From Plectrocnemia conspersa (lineage: Eukaryota; Arthropoda; Insecta; Trichoptera; Polycentropodidae), in contig VTFK01000148.1 in NCBI GenBank assembly GCA_009617715.1, forward strand, positions 806,001 to 870,000: DNA of 64,000 bases. The letters run 5' to 3'. Below are positions 25,401 to 38,019 of this stretch, piece by piece. Each line of letters opens with the position of its first letter. Position 1 is the stretch's first letter. The notes beneath the pieces are model-generated. The model saw nothing but the letters and a program-made list of their open reading frames with translations, ran no database searches and was not told the DNA's origin. Position numbers and translations under genes: made by a program.

Positions 25401-25500
25401 AATACTGATGCAATCCGCAGTAATGCAAATTATTGCGTATTGAATCATTATTAAAAATAATTAAAAGTATTAATTATATAAAACATGTTTCATTAAATAT
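22460..25500. other. AT-rich noncoding stretch
   Basis: No gene seen. A short direct repeat, AAATAATTAACACAGGGTT at 23961-23979 and 24007-24025 (46-bp offset), is present. Small frames at 23501-23689 and 24617-24835 show no motif. Confidence 0.5.
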
Positions 25501-27200
25501 AAGACAGAGAAATCTCAATTTGCAGCATACTTCCACAGATCGCGTGAGACGACTGCGGAATTTACTTATAGAGCATCAGTTTTAGGCTCTAACGTTTTAG
25601 AAGCCCTATGTCCTATGTTTATGGAAGAACAACAGGGGTCGATACGAGGTGCAGAATTTTCGAGATCCAGCCCAGATTTATAGTAATTTTTATTTGCGAT
25701 CTGTGCGTCATTTTCTTATAAGTACGACTATGTATGTTTATAGTCAAATATATTACGATTGAGAATCACTATTAATCTCTCTTTAACAAGTTGTATTTAT
25801 ATTAGGTATTCCCGATAAAATATTTGTTTACACACACCGCAATATTGTCAGACAAAGGGCAGTGTAATTTGCTTTTTCGTTTGTTAACAAGTTTCATCGT
25901 AAAGTAATAAAGACACCAAGATCGAAAAGTACTAATTGTATCATTTCCGCATTGTCTTGTCAACATTTGGTTACAAAGTTCCTTTGCTCTTCTCTCCCCC
26001 TTTATCCACTTCGTATCATTCGACGTCACCTATACCTATGTATGTTTTCTTAGCAATACGCATATTAGGCGGTCAGGAAAAAGGTCTAATAAAAATATAT
26101 GTATATATATTTATATATTTATTCATATGCAAAAGTATTTATTCTTTATCTATCAATTTCATATGTATGTTACTTTTTTTTGTTCATGTCACGGTCTAAC
26201 AATTTAAAATGGCTTTTGAAACATGGTAAACAGTTTCTGTCACATGTCATGTCACAGCTTCCACATATCCTGGTGCTGTCACTCCAAATTTGCTTCATAT
26301 ACGATAGAACGAACTAGTTTTGCTATGCGGGATATATTTTTTATTATCATGATGTGTAATCTTTAAATTAAGTTCTGAAAAATAAATCTGTTTCCGGTTT
26401 GATGAAACATGAAAAAATAATAATACTATGAGGATAATTTTATAATTTTATTTTTGTTAAGCTTTTCTTGCTACGTTAAATCAATATTTATAAAAGAAAA
26501 TTATTAATTAATTAACGTATTATTAGATTAAAAATATTTATTTAAATCTAAAAAATAGTCAGAACGAAATTCTAAAAAGTTTAAAGCTAAAAGATGCGAT
26601 AAATATGTATATGTTAAAAAATTAAACATTAATTTATAATACTAGATAATCCAGAAATAAAAGTCGTTATTTACCTAATATTTATAAACGCTTAAGCACG
26701 CAAGCTTATTCATCACATACATTAATATTACCGCTTAGATAAGATATGAGAACAGTACTAAAATTAAAATAAATATACATAATCAAACTCTTTCATCTAT
26801 AGACGAGATATTACAACTAGCAATATCTTAATTTTTTTGTTAAAGAGTCAGATTGCTCTTATCAATGTGTTTGATTTATCAAATATTGATCAAATAAGTA
26901 TGTAATATTATTTCTGAGCAAAAAACGGAACGTATAAAAAGAAAATGCGTCTTTTAGTACCTTGTATACATTGTTGTAAAGTTAACACACCTCTAAAACT
27001 GATTGAATCATATTCAAGTGCTTATACAATAAACTAACTTGAATATTTCAATGAAAAAGATAAATATTTATTTTCATTAAATTCTGCTTTTTAATAATAT
27101 TATTATAATATACCAAATATTAACACAAGGTTACAAATTTTTTTCACATATGCCATTTTTTTTCATTGCATGTCTGAATCAATAATTTAAATAGCAAAAA
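25500..27200. other. mostly AT-rich stretch, no gene seen
   Basis: Patches near 25510-25700 and 25960-26050 are somewhat less AT-rich. Overlapping small frames on both strands at 25802-26317 lack motifs. Nothing else is recognised. Confidence 0.45.
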
Positions 27201-27560
27201 AATCTTCAGATGCAATAACCTAATAACCGCAATCCTTTTTCATCCATTTTCCACGGTCGAACGAATCGGGAGAAAGCTGCAAATTGACATAAAAATGTCG
27301 TTCTCTCATTTCCTTCCTCAAGAGTCTGCATCCTGTCATAACCGGTAGTTAAATTCGCTACAACTTTGCGTTTCCCCCGATGAATACTGTCCTTACCCAA
27401 CGCCGATGTCCAAACACAGTTCTTGACTATTTAAAAACAACAAAAATTGCGTTTGGACAATCAACGCTGAGTGACTATAATTTGCCGATAGTTCGGAACG
27501 CATGCTGTCGTCTGCTTCTCTTGTAACTTTTACTTTCTGAAAGACATATCTCATGTTGGG
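27200..27560. other. GC-elevated islet
   Basis: This block of about 350 bp is less AT-rich than both flanks. A 64-codon minus-strand frame (27206-27400) is basic and contains no recognised motif. TTGTCCAAACGC-type sequence recurs in both orientations (27409-27420 and 27450-27461), a small inverted pair. A regulatory role is possible but unproven. Confidence 0.3.
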
Positions 27561-28205
27561 TAGGTTTACGGTAACGACTGCATTTCACGAGGTTTCATCA
27601 TACATTATTTATGAGCCTATTTGTTCTGAATACGAAATGTACAACATTTGCGCAAAGTTTTATCACGGAGCAGAACCTCGACGTCCCCTTGCCTCAAGTA
27701 GCTAATAACGCAAAAGAAACATTACAAGACATCATTCCACACAGCAAAACATTATTTTTATTATTGATAAAATTGACATTGCATATAAATATAAACAAGG
27801 TGATATAAATTAATAAACAGCATATTTATTATAAACATTTTTTATCAAAACCACCATAGCAATACAATTTTTTTTTAAATTTCAATTATATTTAAGAATT
27901 TGGAATTATATTGATTCGGGTGGACCAGCTGCAGATTTTTTCAGTACAATCATAAATTTGACTCGTACGTTTATAAACGTTTTATTTTAAATATAAAAAA
28001 ACAGATTGTAAAGATGTATAAAAATATGCATTTACATTACTTGATTTATACAATTCATAAAAACTTGGTTAAATGATATATGTAACATTACGTTTTAATA
28101 ACATATTTCTTATATATTTTAAAATAAAAAAAAATCTTACATATGTAGCAATTCAACCGTTATGTGTTACACTGAAGTCTTTTGCATATTTACCATGTGT
28201 TAAGA

Positions 28206-28380
28206 TGTATAGCTAAATTTTAAAATTCACAGAAAAAAATTTGAGTTAAAATATATTTTAATATTGTTTTTTTTTTTATTGAAAATATGTTTAATTAAAA
28301 ACATATGTTTAATAAAAAAAAACACATTAAAATATATTTTACCATCATTTTTTTATGTGAATTTTAGGTTATAAATTCTA
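28206..28380. repeat. about 170-bp AT-rich palindrome
   Basis: The left part (TAAATTTTAAAATTCACA, then TTAAAATATATTTTAAT, then an AATATGTTT block) is mirrored by the right part (AAACATATG, ATTAAAATATATTTTA, TGTGAATTTTAGGTTATA). The arms are about 80 bases with almost no loop, centred near 28295. Such a structure suits a MITE or fold-back element. Low complexity makes part of the match expected, but the TTCACA/TGTGAA blocks argue for true inverted arms. Confidence 0.6.
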
Positions 28381-28872
28381 CCATTTTTATAGCACAAATT
28401 ATTAAAATATATTGGCATTACAAGAAATGATTTTTATAGCGGTGTAATTTTTAATTATTTTTAAATTATGTTGCAACACATTAGCATCTAGTAGATACAA
28501 GCCTTAAAAATTATCATTAAAAACATGAGTGAAAACTTTCCCAACAGATAATTCTTAAACGCATTGATTTCTAAATTAATCATGTCTTTGATTCGTTTGC
28601 TTCTTGTTTTTAAGATAATGTTTAAAAACTGTACAGCATATAAAATTAGTAAAGCCTTTAAATATTCATATCATTAATGTTAAATATTTATTAATAATTA
28701 GAGTATGTTGAACTACAAACAAACAAAACTACAACCAGATGGTTTTAATTATATACCTTAAAAAATCTTCGCTAGAATTCTTTTAAATTAATATTTGTTT
28801 AATAGCTTATTAAAGCTAAAAATCTGAGCTATTGTTTCAATAGTAACATTCCGCATATTTTACAGGCTATAT

Positions 28873-29420
28873 CAGGGGTCAACAAACTTTTTCTGTGAAG
28901 TGTCGGATCGTAAATATTTTAGGCGTAGTAGGCCAGGAGGTAAACTCGATTATTTTTATATAGATTTAATAGATACTTAAATAGCAATACAAAAACAGAT
29001 TTTAAATTTAATTTTTTTACACACATATAAATAAATGATTTGGCGAAAATCATTTTTTTAAGATAACAAATAATCAAACTGCAGTTCATAGTTCGTCACT
29101 TCATATTTAATGCAAATGATCATGTCTGAAATTGTGATTTTATGTACTTCAAAAAATGTTTTCTTACACAGGTGCTGCCAAATACAATTAAATATCTAAG
29201 CATATGATCTAAATAAAATTTAATCGTCTCCTGAAAGATACGTAGTTTATTTTTTTGGCATTCACCTTTTAGCTTGTCTTTGCTTTGCAGATAAAATCTT
29301 GCAATTCAAGGTAAGGTAGAAGCTTTTCAACTGTTCAACTATATACTATTACTAGTTCAAACTCAGACAATATATTTGCCTTAATGTTTCGTTGAAATAG
29401 CGGTTTTTTTTATTTTGAAA
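28873..29420 (-). mobile_element. hAT remnant with minus-strand transposase trace
   Basis: The left terminus at 28873 reads CAGGGGTCAACAAACTTTTT followed by a TCTGTGAAG and TAAATATTTTAGGC block, a well-known hAT terminal style. On the minus strand at about 29100-29210 the translation contains IVFGSTCVRKHFLKYIKSQF, which resembles the 'FGSTYVCEQ-x-FS-x-MK-x-NKS' block near the C-terminus of ZBED/GTF2IRD2-type hAT transposases. Stops interrupt it. The other terminus was not found, so the right limit is approximate. Confidence 0.5.
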
Positions 29421-29429
29421 TTTTTGTCA

Positions 29430-30000
29430 CCATGCAAAAACATAAAACAGAATGATTTGTGACACAATAAGTGTCAATTCTCGTTGAAATGAATTTACCA
29501 CAGTGTAATTTTAATACATAAGCAAGTTTTAGGTTAAATTAATAAAGAAATACTATGATATTTACAGCAGATGCTAATTACCAAAGTCAATAAGTATTCG
29601 ATAATGATAGCTCAGGACGAATTCTTTGACGAGTGCTTAACCTTTCTAGCAACTGTTGAAAGGCTGAATCATTAAAATATATTTATTTTATAATATGTTT
29701 TATTCCAGTGGTATTTAAAAGCTCATTAAGGAGAGTTACTTAAATTAATTAATAAAATAAACCTTAGGAAATTTATATATTTTTTTTTAATTATTACATT
29801 ACTTACGGATCTCAAATAAAAATACGGATTAAGGCTTATTGACTTTAAAAAACTTAAGCCACCCATGTGTCTATAATCCGCCCCTATTAACCAGTTAGCT
29901 CGTCAATTGGAGTTAAATATATCATAAAAGCAAACCAGTTTAAAATGTAGTCGGTAAAAGCTTAATGATTTTATATACCATTGTATTAGGCGGTTGTGCA
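29430..30000. other. AT-rich stretch, no gene seen
   Basis: This may contain the lost right part of the hAT remnant that begins at 28873, but no terminus is recognisable. Nothing else is seen. Confidence 0.45.
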
Positions 30001-30230
30001 CAGTTAGGTTAGCTATAGGCCAGGCTATATATTTTAAAGCACCCAGCACACGCGCAGACAATAGGCTTTATACCCGGCCCTGAGTTTCATCATTTATTAT
30101 CCTTTTATCTTAAACGTCGCGATAATGCCTGACTCGCGCACGGCATCCAGATTCCTTAATCCGCAACGCCGTTACAGCATGAGCCTGTTTCCAGGCTGAG
30201 TTATCGAACAACTCCAAAGAATATAAGGTA
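30000..30230. other. GC-elevated islet
   Basis: CpG-containing DNA rich in GCGCAG, CGCGATAATG and CGCACGGC-type words lies between AT-rich flanks. Frames are not convincingly coding. It may be regulatory or an unrecognised mobile-element fragment. Confidence 0.3.
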
Positions 30231-30411
30231 CACTGAAAATATTTTTCTGGATCGAGAATAAGCTCCTTTAAAATGATCTCGGCTGTTCATCTCCGATAAG
30301 ACAAGTCGTTTTAAAACACTGTTTTAATTTAATATTTTAAATTTATTCAATTCGATGTTATTCTGCATAAGTATACAAACGTCTTTTAAATAAACTAGTT
30401 AGATATTTATT

Positions 30412-30454
30412 AGCTACTTTGTGACGAACAAAGCTTGCTCGTCACAAAGTAGCT
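30412..30454. repeat. perfect 16-bp hairpin
   Basis: AGCTACTTTGTGACGA at 30412-30427 is exactly complementary to 30439-30454. The 11-base loop ACAAAGCTTGC can itself partly pair around AAGCTT. The stem is not low-complexity, so it is unlikely to be compositional. Confidence 0.85.
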
Positions 30455-31079
30455 TATAAACCGACAAAAAACTATTATTGTTAAAAAAATTAGAGCTGTT
30501 TTTGCAACGCAATTAAATTTAATTTTAAAAAGCATCGTATTTTATTGTTCAAATTGAATGTAATGCAAGGAATCTGCCAAGAAAATCAGTGATCTGCAAA
30601 AAATATTACGCCTTAAATATTTCGAAAAATGAATTCTCGTTCAATAGTAAAGCCAATTATTGTGGTAGCAAATTTAATGTCTATGTAAAGCCTGCAGGAT
30701 ATTGTTGCTACGGGTCGCTAATAGGCCGTAGGGTAAGAGTTTATGTTCAACTTTAAGAAGAGGGTGTCAATATCCGAAGTACCTTTACATCTTGTCTCCA
30801 AGACTTTTTATTCTTTTTAATGTTTCTATGCACTGTTAAATCTGACTAGTTTGCTTTCTCGGCCAGCTGATAGATAGCTTGAGAATTTGCTTCTATTTCT
30901 GCAGCAAGGACATTATCGTCTATCTTTGCTAGTACAATATTGTAAATTTAATATATAATATGTAATAATAAATCTCCGTTTAAACCATAAACACTATTTA
31001 ATTAGAGTTTTTTATGCGATAAAGTTAGTTTTACAAAAAATATTCTAAGCTGATAATGTGGGAAATAGCATTCCAAGAA

Positions 31080-31340
31080 AAATGTTCAAGTATGTCGACA
31101 TCGCGTCGTGCTATGTAGTAATTGCAATTGCCGGTAGATACGTAAGCATATTCCGGAGACCGGAGTCGAGGGTTTAACGCCCCTGCCTATGCGGACGATG
31201 TGGCAACTTGCCTTCCAGTTGCCAGATGATATAATTTGCGCAGTCGATTCGCGTTGCTGAATAAACGCAAACGAATTAGACGCGCTGAAAACCTATGTTA
31301 TAATAATTCGCACTGCCAATTTAATTTCTGTCGAGCGTTG
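31080..31340. other. GC-elevated islet
   Basis: A block of about 250 bp with raised GC and several CpGs, containing GCAATTGCCGG and GGAGACCGGAGTCG-type words. No coding frame stands out. The two flanks are AT-rich and featureless. Confidence 0.3.
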
Positions 31341-31344
31341 TATG

Positions 31345-32340
31345 TATAGTTATTTTCAATTAATGTTTGATTAGTACTGACATAAATTATATAGAGAGAC
31401 ATCTAACGCGTCAAACTAAAATTATTGAAAATTTTAAAAAATCTTATAAAATACACTGATATGCAAAAGACAGAAACAAATTATATAATAATTTATTTTT
31501 TTACACTCTATATTAAAAATAATAGATGACATGTGACAAATACATTTTTACGCAAATTTTTCAATTTTGAATTAAATGTCTTTCATAATATTCGTAGTCG
31601 CGTATATAAAAAAATACACAAACACAGACAGATATGATGCCTGTCAGGTATTTGTCGAAATTTTATCACTTTTTTGCCAAATAAAATGCTATAGTACATA
31701 TGTAAAAGATAAACAGACTTCTATCAAACACATTGTTAAAAGTGTTAATTTTAGTCACATTCACATTTGAACGTTTAATGCAAAACAGAGGTTTCACATA
31801 AAGCTTTTTCGATTGCTGTGAAAACGTTTTCTGTCCGTATATGCTCAAATACATGTGGGTATTTGAAAATAGACGTCTTGCAAAACAGTAAAGTATTCAT
31901 ATCGATATACTTTCAAAGTCATTCCATTTTCTTTTTTTTTGTTAAGGAATATTTTCAAAGGCTTTTTGTTCATTTTGGTATATCGCAACGCTTTCATTGC
32001 CATATTATATGCTAGTACATTTAATAAAATAATATATGCAAGGTGATTCAGAAAAGGGGAAATATTATTTGTATGGTATCTCGGGATTTTAAATTTAATT
32101 GTCACGAATTTTCTGTAAGTTACAGAAAATTTATATATATATATATTTAAATGTTACCTACAAAAAATCTGCTTATTTAACCATAACATAGAAAAACTAT
32201 TTTACCTATACTACATACATACATATATTTAATACATCCACGTTGCAATGCATTGACTAAGTTTTCAAACAATTCGAAGTTTTACTCAGGGCAAGAGCAT
32301 AGGTGTACGGAATAATATATATAAAAATATGTTTTATAGA
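31345..32340. other. AT-rich stretch, no gene seen
   Basis: Several overlapping open frames of 60-86 codons on both strands at 31576-32105 are mutual shadows without motifs. A (TA)n run lies at about 32133-32146. Confidence 0.45.
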
Positions 32341-32700
32341 TAAGACTCTGGTGCAGAATGGCGCGAAAGCTCAACCCTCTTTCTTTCGTGGGGTGAGGAT
32401 ACAAAAAACCTATTTTTACCAAGCACAGATGTAAAGATATTGGATAAAGAAAATCTGAACACACCGAGGGGTGGCTACGGCGGCGAGGGAGATAAGAGTC
32501 TAGCGTCCAAATGCGCATAAAATAAAAAAGTAGTAGTAGTAGAAGAAGAAGAAGAGCAGGAGTAGAATAGAGACGGGGAGAAGGGATTCGTAACATTACT
32601 TACGTGACAAGAATTACATTTATCGGCTGGAGAAAAACGCGCGAGAAACCCGATTTCATAGTCGCTAATAAAAATAACGATTTTTGCCTACGAAACGAGA
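32340..32700. other. GC-elevated islet with trinucleotide run
   Basis: The block holds AGTAGTAGTAGTAG immediately followed by AAGAAGAAGAAGAG at about 32530-32557, a compound trinucleotide microsatellite. The 104-codon minus-strand frame across it (32282-32596) reads a leucine run opposite this repeat and has no recognised domain, so it is probably chance. Confidence 0.4.
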
Positions 32701-33479
32701 ATGTATTTAGGCCATTTTTATAAAATAAGATACGTAGCATAAACAACATAGATAATATGCTATAATTTATAATAATATATCCAATATGTCAGTGTAAAAT
32801 ATTAGTAAATAACATCGCAAAATCTTATTTCATATACATGCTAGTTAAAATGACAAAAAACACGTTATTAATATTTATAACAAGCAAGTTAAATTGGTAA
32901 CACTGCGTTTCACAAAGCAGTCAGTATTTAGATATACTACTTGATCTTTATATCTTCACATTTTTTGGTTTACAATAATTATTAAATATGAAAAAAATTA
33001 AAGCTGATGATCAAAAGTTTAGGGTAATACAAATAAAGTTTGGTGCTTCAATAAGTTCATATAATCATTAAATTAGGGCTGCCTATTATTATATACATAA
33101 CTAAAATAACTTATTTGGTAAAATATTTACCCCTTATAATTATTGTTATTATTCAATCATACAGTGATTTATTTTTTTATTAAAATAAAAAATGCTTTTA
33201 CAACAACCGCGAACCATAGCATAGGTATAGTACCAGCTAGGGTTAATTTTCAATATAATAAACTATTTGAATTCAGATCCATTATTTAATCAATAATCAA
33301 GAAAGTGATTTTTTTATATAGTGACATTTATAGCCATTTGTTTTCCAAAAACATATTTTAGACAAATCATAAGATAAAAACTCAATGATGTTTCACGTAA
33401 AACTATTCAGTAAATGTGACAATATTTGACCAATATTGTAAACAAAAAACACAACGCATGCAGAAAGGAATATTTTATG

Positions 33480-33900
33480 CATCGATATTTGAATCCGGGA
33501 ATTTTATATTCCGATTTTGGGATTGCGGCGGTGAAGCATAAAAATATAAAGTATTGTTATCATGCGAATAACATTTTTGATAGTTGATCTTACCCTTCGA
33601 TACTATATTGTACGCTCAAAACAAATACACAAGTACAATACGCTGAGCCATAACGTTTCAACAGCAAAGCAATAAAACAAAAAAAAGTAAAGAACAATAT
33701 CGCGAAGATTAAGAATACGAGCAGTGTAAACAGACGAGCAGCTAGCTCGTCGAATTTTTATTTGCTCCCGCATCCTTTCTTCGTCCTTCTTGTATATTTT
33801 AGGATCAATGCAAAAAAAGAAGATAATAATTACAAAGTTTTTCTCGGTTGGAAACTCTGCGGGCAAAGTTCGGCGTTGGGCTACAGATTTGCTAGTTTAA
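33480..33900. other. GC-elevated islet
   Basis: Moderately less AT-rich DNA. An 87-codon minus-strand frame (33603-33866) is cysteine- and phenylalanine-rich without a recognised motif. The small palindrome GAGCAGCTAGCTCGTC lies near 33736. Confidence 0.25.
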
Positions 33901-34639
33901 TTTCCAGTGGCTAAAAACTTTTAATATCAGCAAAAACTTATTTTGCCGACAAGCAAAAAATTGCAATATGAGATCCATGGCCACGGGTGGGACGTGCAAG
34001 AAATTTTAATACGCAACAACATGCGAAACTCTATGGGAAAAACTGGAAACGACCCGATACTTTATTAAAGGAGATTATTTGTAATATGACCCTATTTTGC
34101 GCCCTTTTGAAGACATTATTAATATACAGGATGGCCTATAATAATTTAAAAAAATATTCCTCTTGCATAAGTAATGCTTTATTCCATTTAATATTATAAA
34201 ATACGTAGCACCTAAACATATAAATTAGCCTAAAAAGTGGCACCTTAAAAGTTTTACATATCAAAATTAATCATTTGATTTTTAACTAATTAAAAATGTA
34301 ACTTTATGACATTTTTGAGTAGTCATTATATGGCGATCATAGAGAAGGCTTAAAAAATAAAAACACACTCAAATCGGGATAAGTCTGAGATAAGACATGC
34401 CATAAAAATGTAAAAAAAAACCAATTAGACAACCGGACATGATTCGATATAAGCAGAGTTTTAGAAAAATCTAAACGAAATTCCCAATAAAATAAATTTC
34501 GAGAGCAACAGTTATTCCCTTTCTAAAAAAGACCATTTCGAACTTATGCAGCAATTTCAGACTTTTAAATGATATTATATATACAAGAAAAAATGTTGCA
34601 GTTTGTAAGTCTGTTTTCAATTGATTTATACTTGATCAT

Positions 34640-35260
34640 TGTATAGAAAGCCTAATTTATATCAGGCTAGATAGACTAGAAATTTGATTTGAAATCATTT
34701 ATCAGTAATAAACATTAAGGGAGTTCAAACCAAAAAATATACAATACAGAGAGGTGTCAGAGATATGTGTTTTTTCTCCTACTCTTTCTAATTTATACTC
34801 GAAAACCATATTTAAAGTAGCACTTCAAGAACAATAAGAAAAAAATCAGCAAGAAGACAATTAACAATAATTGTTATGTTGATGTCACAGCAATATTTGC
34901 TGTGACCGATGACGAACTTCAAAGATCCCTAAGTTGTATATAAAAGGACCAAACAGAATATATATAAAGGACCAAATAAACATCGATAAAAACAAAATAA
35001 ATGGTTATTAGCAAGCTCCCCACGGGCCCGGTGAGCTTATCATTAGACGGAGATAGAATCGAGAGGGTGGAGCATTTCAAATACCTAGGTTGTAAGGTAA
35101 ATGATTAAATAGACCTCGATGTAGATATTAAGGTCCGCATTAAAATTGTTAGAACCCAGTATTTAAAATTTAAAACTGGTTTCATCAACAAGTACTTATA
35201 TATTCAGATTAGAAATAAATTTTTAAAGTGAATCTGTAAATTAATACAATTATTAGACTA
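34640..35260 (+). mobile_element. non-LTR retrotransposon RT fossil, family X copy 1
   Basis: The DNA aligns with 59740-60310 over most of its length. Recognisable blocks are a trace of 'GV-RQ-G-CVLSP-LFNLY' at about 34755-34800, CYVDVTAIFAVTDDELQRSL at about 34872-34931 (the catalytic 'YADD' box degraded to Y-V-D-V) and SLDGDRIERVEHFKYLGCKV at about 35038-35097 (the FKYLG block of endonuclease/RT proteins). Stops and frameshifts make it non-functional. The clade is not settled; it is not the jockey family seen at 15100. Confidence 0.75.
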
Positions 35261-35269
35261 AAAACGTAG

Positions 35270-36890
35270 GAAATATGCCTTTATTGGCGTATCCTAATAT
35301 CACAAGACTGAAATTAAAATCTGTAAGTCATTGGCACTATTAGCAGGATTTTTTTCAGCGCTAAGTTATAACTATGATTTTTCAATTAAAATATTTAGTA
35401 TAAAAATATCTACATTTTTTTTATATATTTAAAAATAATCCATGGATTTGCTATTGTATAAGCAATTCTATTCTGATTCTAAATATTCTGATTTAGAAAT
35501 ATAAAATAGAAATATTAACACAAATAATAAAAAAAAAAACATATAAATAATTAAAAAAACTATATAAGCTGAGTGAATTATATGAATTATAGAAACATAT
35601 TTCATAAAAAAAGCGTTTTCACTCAACAAAAAATCTCATAGAAATGTTAGGTGCCCAAGACTTATAAACGTTAAACCACTATGGAACACATAACTTGCAT
35701 CTTTGAATATATACAAGCGTTATATATGTATACCAATATGTATGATAGTATACAGTTTTAATAAAATACAAATGTACATACCATACTAGTGCATAAAATT
35801 ACTATTTGTAATTAAAATGTCGTGGTAATATATTCCTTTAACTCAACAACTTCATTCAACTTTGAGAAATAATTATGCCGAACGATCCCATCAAGTTTTA
35901 CTATCTGGCAGGGTTTTATAATATACTTTGCTTTAATTAAATGTGTTGATACTTAATAGCGATGTAAAATATTTTATATTTAAAGCATATATTAATTGAG
36001 ATTTCGCTCATTTATGCGTCAGTTAAAAATACGGGTAGTTCTTAAAGTTTATGTCCGTTATCTTAATAAATAAAAAATAAAAATAACAGTAGTAAAATTT
36101 ATATAGTAAAGATAAAAAAACTATTATATCTAAAACATTTAATTTTATAATTAATATTAAAGATTAGCGGGATTAGAAATTAACACACTAAAAAAGCAGC
36201 GTTGTTGCAAATGAGGATGCTTAATAAACTAAGTAAAATATTGCTTCTGTTTTAATGAGCCTTGAATTTTTTTTCCTGGATATTCAACAGTGAAAGGTGA
36301 TCAAGTTTTTCTTTAAATATGTCATGAATCACATAAATAAATAATAGAATTTAGCTTCACGTGCTAAAAACCTTATTATTTATTATAAAAAATATTAATT
36401 TTAAATAGAAATATAGCACAGTTTAGTGTTAATGGCATAAAAACATATTGTATTTTATTTTAAAATTTTAAAATCGGCGTAATCCTCGAAAATATGATCC
36501 TGTTTACCATAATCCAAAATTTAACCCTCGGTACAATTTTTGGGTCATCCAAGAAAGCTGTGAGGGGTTAGATTTTTTTCGGTCCTTTTTATGAATTTAT
36601 TAACTCGGCGAAAGTGTGTTACTTCGAGCATCGTTAAGATTCGCTCTTGAATAATCATTAAATGAATTTGCTTATCTTTATTTTGCATCAGCTTATTTTA
36701 TAAAATATTATATGTATTCATTAGTTATAAATTTCAAATAAAATTTTTTATTGAAAATTATATTTTAAAGAATTATATTATAAATAAATACAAAGGTAAA
36801 TGAAAATAGTATCAAATAAGTAAAAATGTACTTATTGTAAAAACAAGCTTAAAAATTAAATTGATAAAAATATTTATTATTTTATTTATT
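35270..36890. other. AT-rich stretch, no gene seen
   Basis: The patch 36480-36640 is less AT-rich and begins with TTAACCCTCGG, which resembles a piggyBac-like end, but no partner end was found. Nothing else stands out. Confidence 0.45.
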
Positions 36891-37440
36891 AAAAATAATT
36901 GGGTTAGACCACAAGATCATCTTTCAAAAGTCCAAGTTAGACTTGCTAATTGGCGAATCAGAACTAATGAAACTAAATCAGTCCATGTTAAATTTATGCT
37001 GAACAAAGATACTTATTCTGTGGTAACGGGAAATTGATACCACGTGGGAACTCCGCCTAATATACGGGAATTCATCTCGACCGAAGATTGACATGAAAAA
37101 CTAATATTTGGAACAGAAGGAAACATCTGGAATTTCAATTTTGCAGTTTGTACGGGCTTATTATTGAAAAATAAAATTATATAATATAATGCTTGCATAA
37201 AACTGGCGTAGTCTTATAGAGCTCAGATTTGGGGTGTGACTAGCATATCTAATATCAATATTCTTGAGAGATTCCATAATAAATTCTTCATATTGTTGAC
37301 CGGTGCTTCTTGGTTTGTGCTTAATATTTATATATTAAACGACAGAAACTATGTCATTGTCAAAGAAAAGATTAAAAAAGTAAGTAAACAATAATTAAAC
37401 AGATTAAAAACTCACCCCAACATAATGTTATAACTGAACG
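36890..37440 (+). mobile_element. jockey-clade RT fossil (X-element/BS-like)
   Basis: The translation shows VQVRLANWRIRTNETKSVHV and KFMLNKDTYS at about 36940-37018. Blocks matching 'YLGIHLDRRLTWK' appear as GIHLDRRLT at about 37068, and the 'QLWG...NI-ILERFQNK-LR' region lies at about 37222-37290. Finally NDRNYVIVKEKIKKVSKQ at about 37336-37390 fits the C-terminal 'DL-I--VKEEI' block. The order and spacing match the C-terminal half of jockey-clade polymerases. It is broken by several frameshifts and stops. Confidence 0.8.
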
Positions 37441-37952
37441 TTATCTATTAATATATTTGTTAGTTTTAACCGTTTAAAAATGTTTAAACTAACAAATGGA
37501 TTTAATTAACATACACTTTTCAAAAGTACTACCAACTAATCAATAATAATACAATATAGTAAAATAGAGCTGAATATTTCTGAGTAAAAAAAAATAGCGT
37601 AATATATATATTATTAAATTTTCTTATTGTCCAAATAAACAGATTGCATTATAATAAAAATACAAATTTAATAAAAAAGTTTATATTTCCTTTATTTATT
37701 TGCATAATTAAAAGTTTTACAATAATATATCGGGGTTTTTTATTTTGTGTTTTGTTGTTATTATACAAAGTTATTTATTATTGAAAAATATATATTTAAT
37801 TTATAAAAACTAGAAATGAATGTTTATGTGAAAGGTTTAGTATGATATCGATTTCCATTGGTTAATGCTTATTTTGTACTGAGATTTCCAATCATTAAAG
37901 AGGCGAATTCATATAAATTTGTATCTAGCTAAAGCTTTATTGAAATATATTA

Positions 37953-38014
37953 TTATAAGGGGAGTTCTTTAATGAAAAATAATTATAAGGGGAGTTTTAA
38001 TGAAAAATAATTAA
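37953..38014 (+). repeat. 30-bp tandem duplication
   Basis: A unit ATTATAAGGGGAGTT followed by TTAATGAAAAATA occurs twice in a row, with a 4-base difference near its middle. It is a simple local duplication. Confidence 0.75.
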
Positions 38015-38019
38015 ATTTT

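Noticed and set aside
29860..29890. ATAATCCGCCCCTATTA as the right end of the hAT starting at 28873
   Set aside because: It does not match the left terminus and has no matching target duplication.
31576..32105. Cluster of four overlapping 60-86 codon frames
   Set aside because: They are on both strands, shadow one another and contain no motif.
36521..36575. TTAACCCTCGG...GAGGGGTTAGA as a tiny piggyBac-like unit
   Set aside because: The right side does not end at TTAA and the inverted match is only about 9 bases.
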